Assembly (NCBI GenBank): GCA_022790905.1
Contig: JAAVYC010000106.1
Location: 1 to 5,821, forward strand
Source of the DNA: Lachnospiraceae bacterium
GTDB taxonomy: Bacteria; Bacillota; Clostridia; Lachnospirales; Lachnospiraceae
Direction of reading: 5' to 3'
DNA length: 5,821 nt
Position 1 is the first letter of the stretch, and each line of letters begins with the position of its first letter. A program made the translations under genes and the position numbers. The notes beneath the pieces are model-generated. The model was not told where the DNA came from and ran no database searches. It saw nothing but the letters and a program-made list of their open reading frames with translations. Positions 5,813-5,821 of the stretch are shown in pieces.

Positions 5813-5821
5813 TGATTTTAC

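Larger units (their letters stand above)
5536..5821. other. Non-coding region upstream of the transporter operon
   Basis: About 285 bases hold no supportable protein gene on either strand. Contents are the two minus-strand promoter candidates and the hairpin described separately. A 13-codon minus-strand frame (5735-5694, MTTNANLLLCGHF) spans the hairpin but has no Shine-Dalgarno sequence. No tRNA, no T-box and no recognised riboswitch is visible. Confidence 0.6.

Overview
The window reads as chromosomal DNA of a Gram-positive Clostridia-type bacterium, most likely Lachnospiraceae or a relative. The reasons are moderate-to-low GC, strong AGGAGG ribosome-binding sites before the genes, ABC-transporter adaptor proteins with one N-terminal membrane anchor, and a SerRS N-terminal half of a type I associate with Lachnospiraceae. 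The family assignment comes from memory of related proteins, not from a search.

All supported genes lie on the minus strand, so reading order is right to left. A non-coding region (about 5521-5821) carries a good sigma-A-like promoter (5785-5812), a 12-bp-stem hairpin followed by a T-run (5696-5736), and a weaker promoter candidate (5645-5673). Next come four tightly packed transporter genes: adaptor A (4195-5520), ABC ATPase (3506-4186), adaptor B (1968-3506) and a MacB/FtsX-type permease (706-1956). Gaps are 8 nt, a one-base stop/start overlap (TGATG) and 11 nt, so they almost certainly form one operon. After 42 nt comes the 5' half of serS (1-663, cut by the window edge), which appears to have its own promoter overlapping the end of the permease gene.

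The four transporter products form a MacAB/YknXYZ-like Type VII ABC system. An ATPase dimer drives a permease dimer, and membrane-anchored adaptors stand on the permease's extracytoplasmic domain. The unusual points are that two different adaptors are encoded, interleaved with the ATPase and permease, and that adaptor B carries an extra domain of about 90 residues spliced into its coiled-coil hairpin between two Glu/Pro-rich linkers. Adaptor A instead has a normal hairpin and a very acidic C-terminal tail. A two-adaptor transporter with a decorated hairpin in a cell without an outer membrane is the best candidate here for something poorly described. Substrate and function cannot be read from the sequence. 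No regulator, mobile element, CRISPR array or tRNA/rRNA gene is visible.
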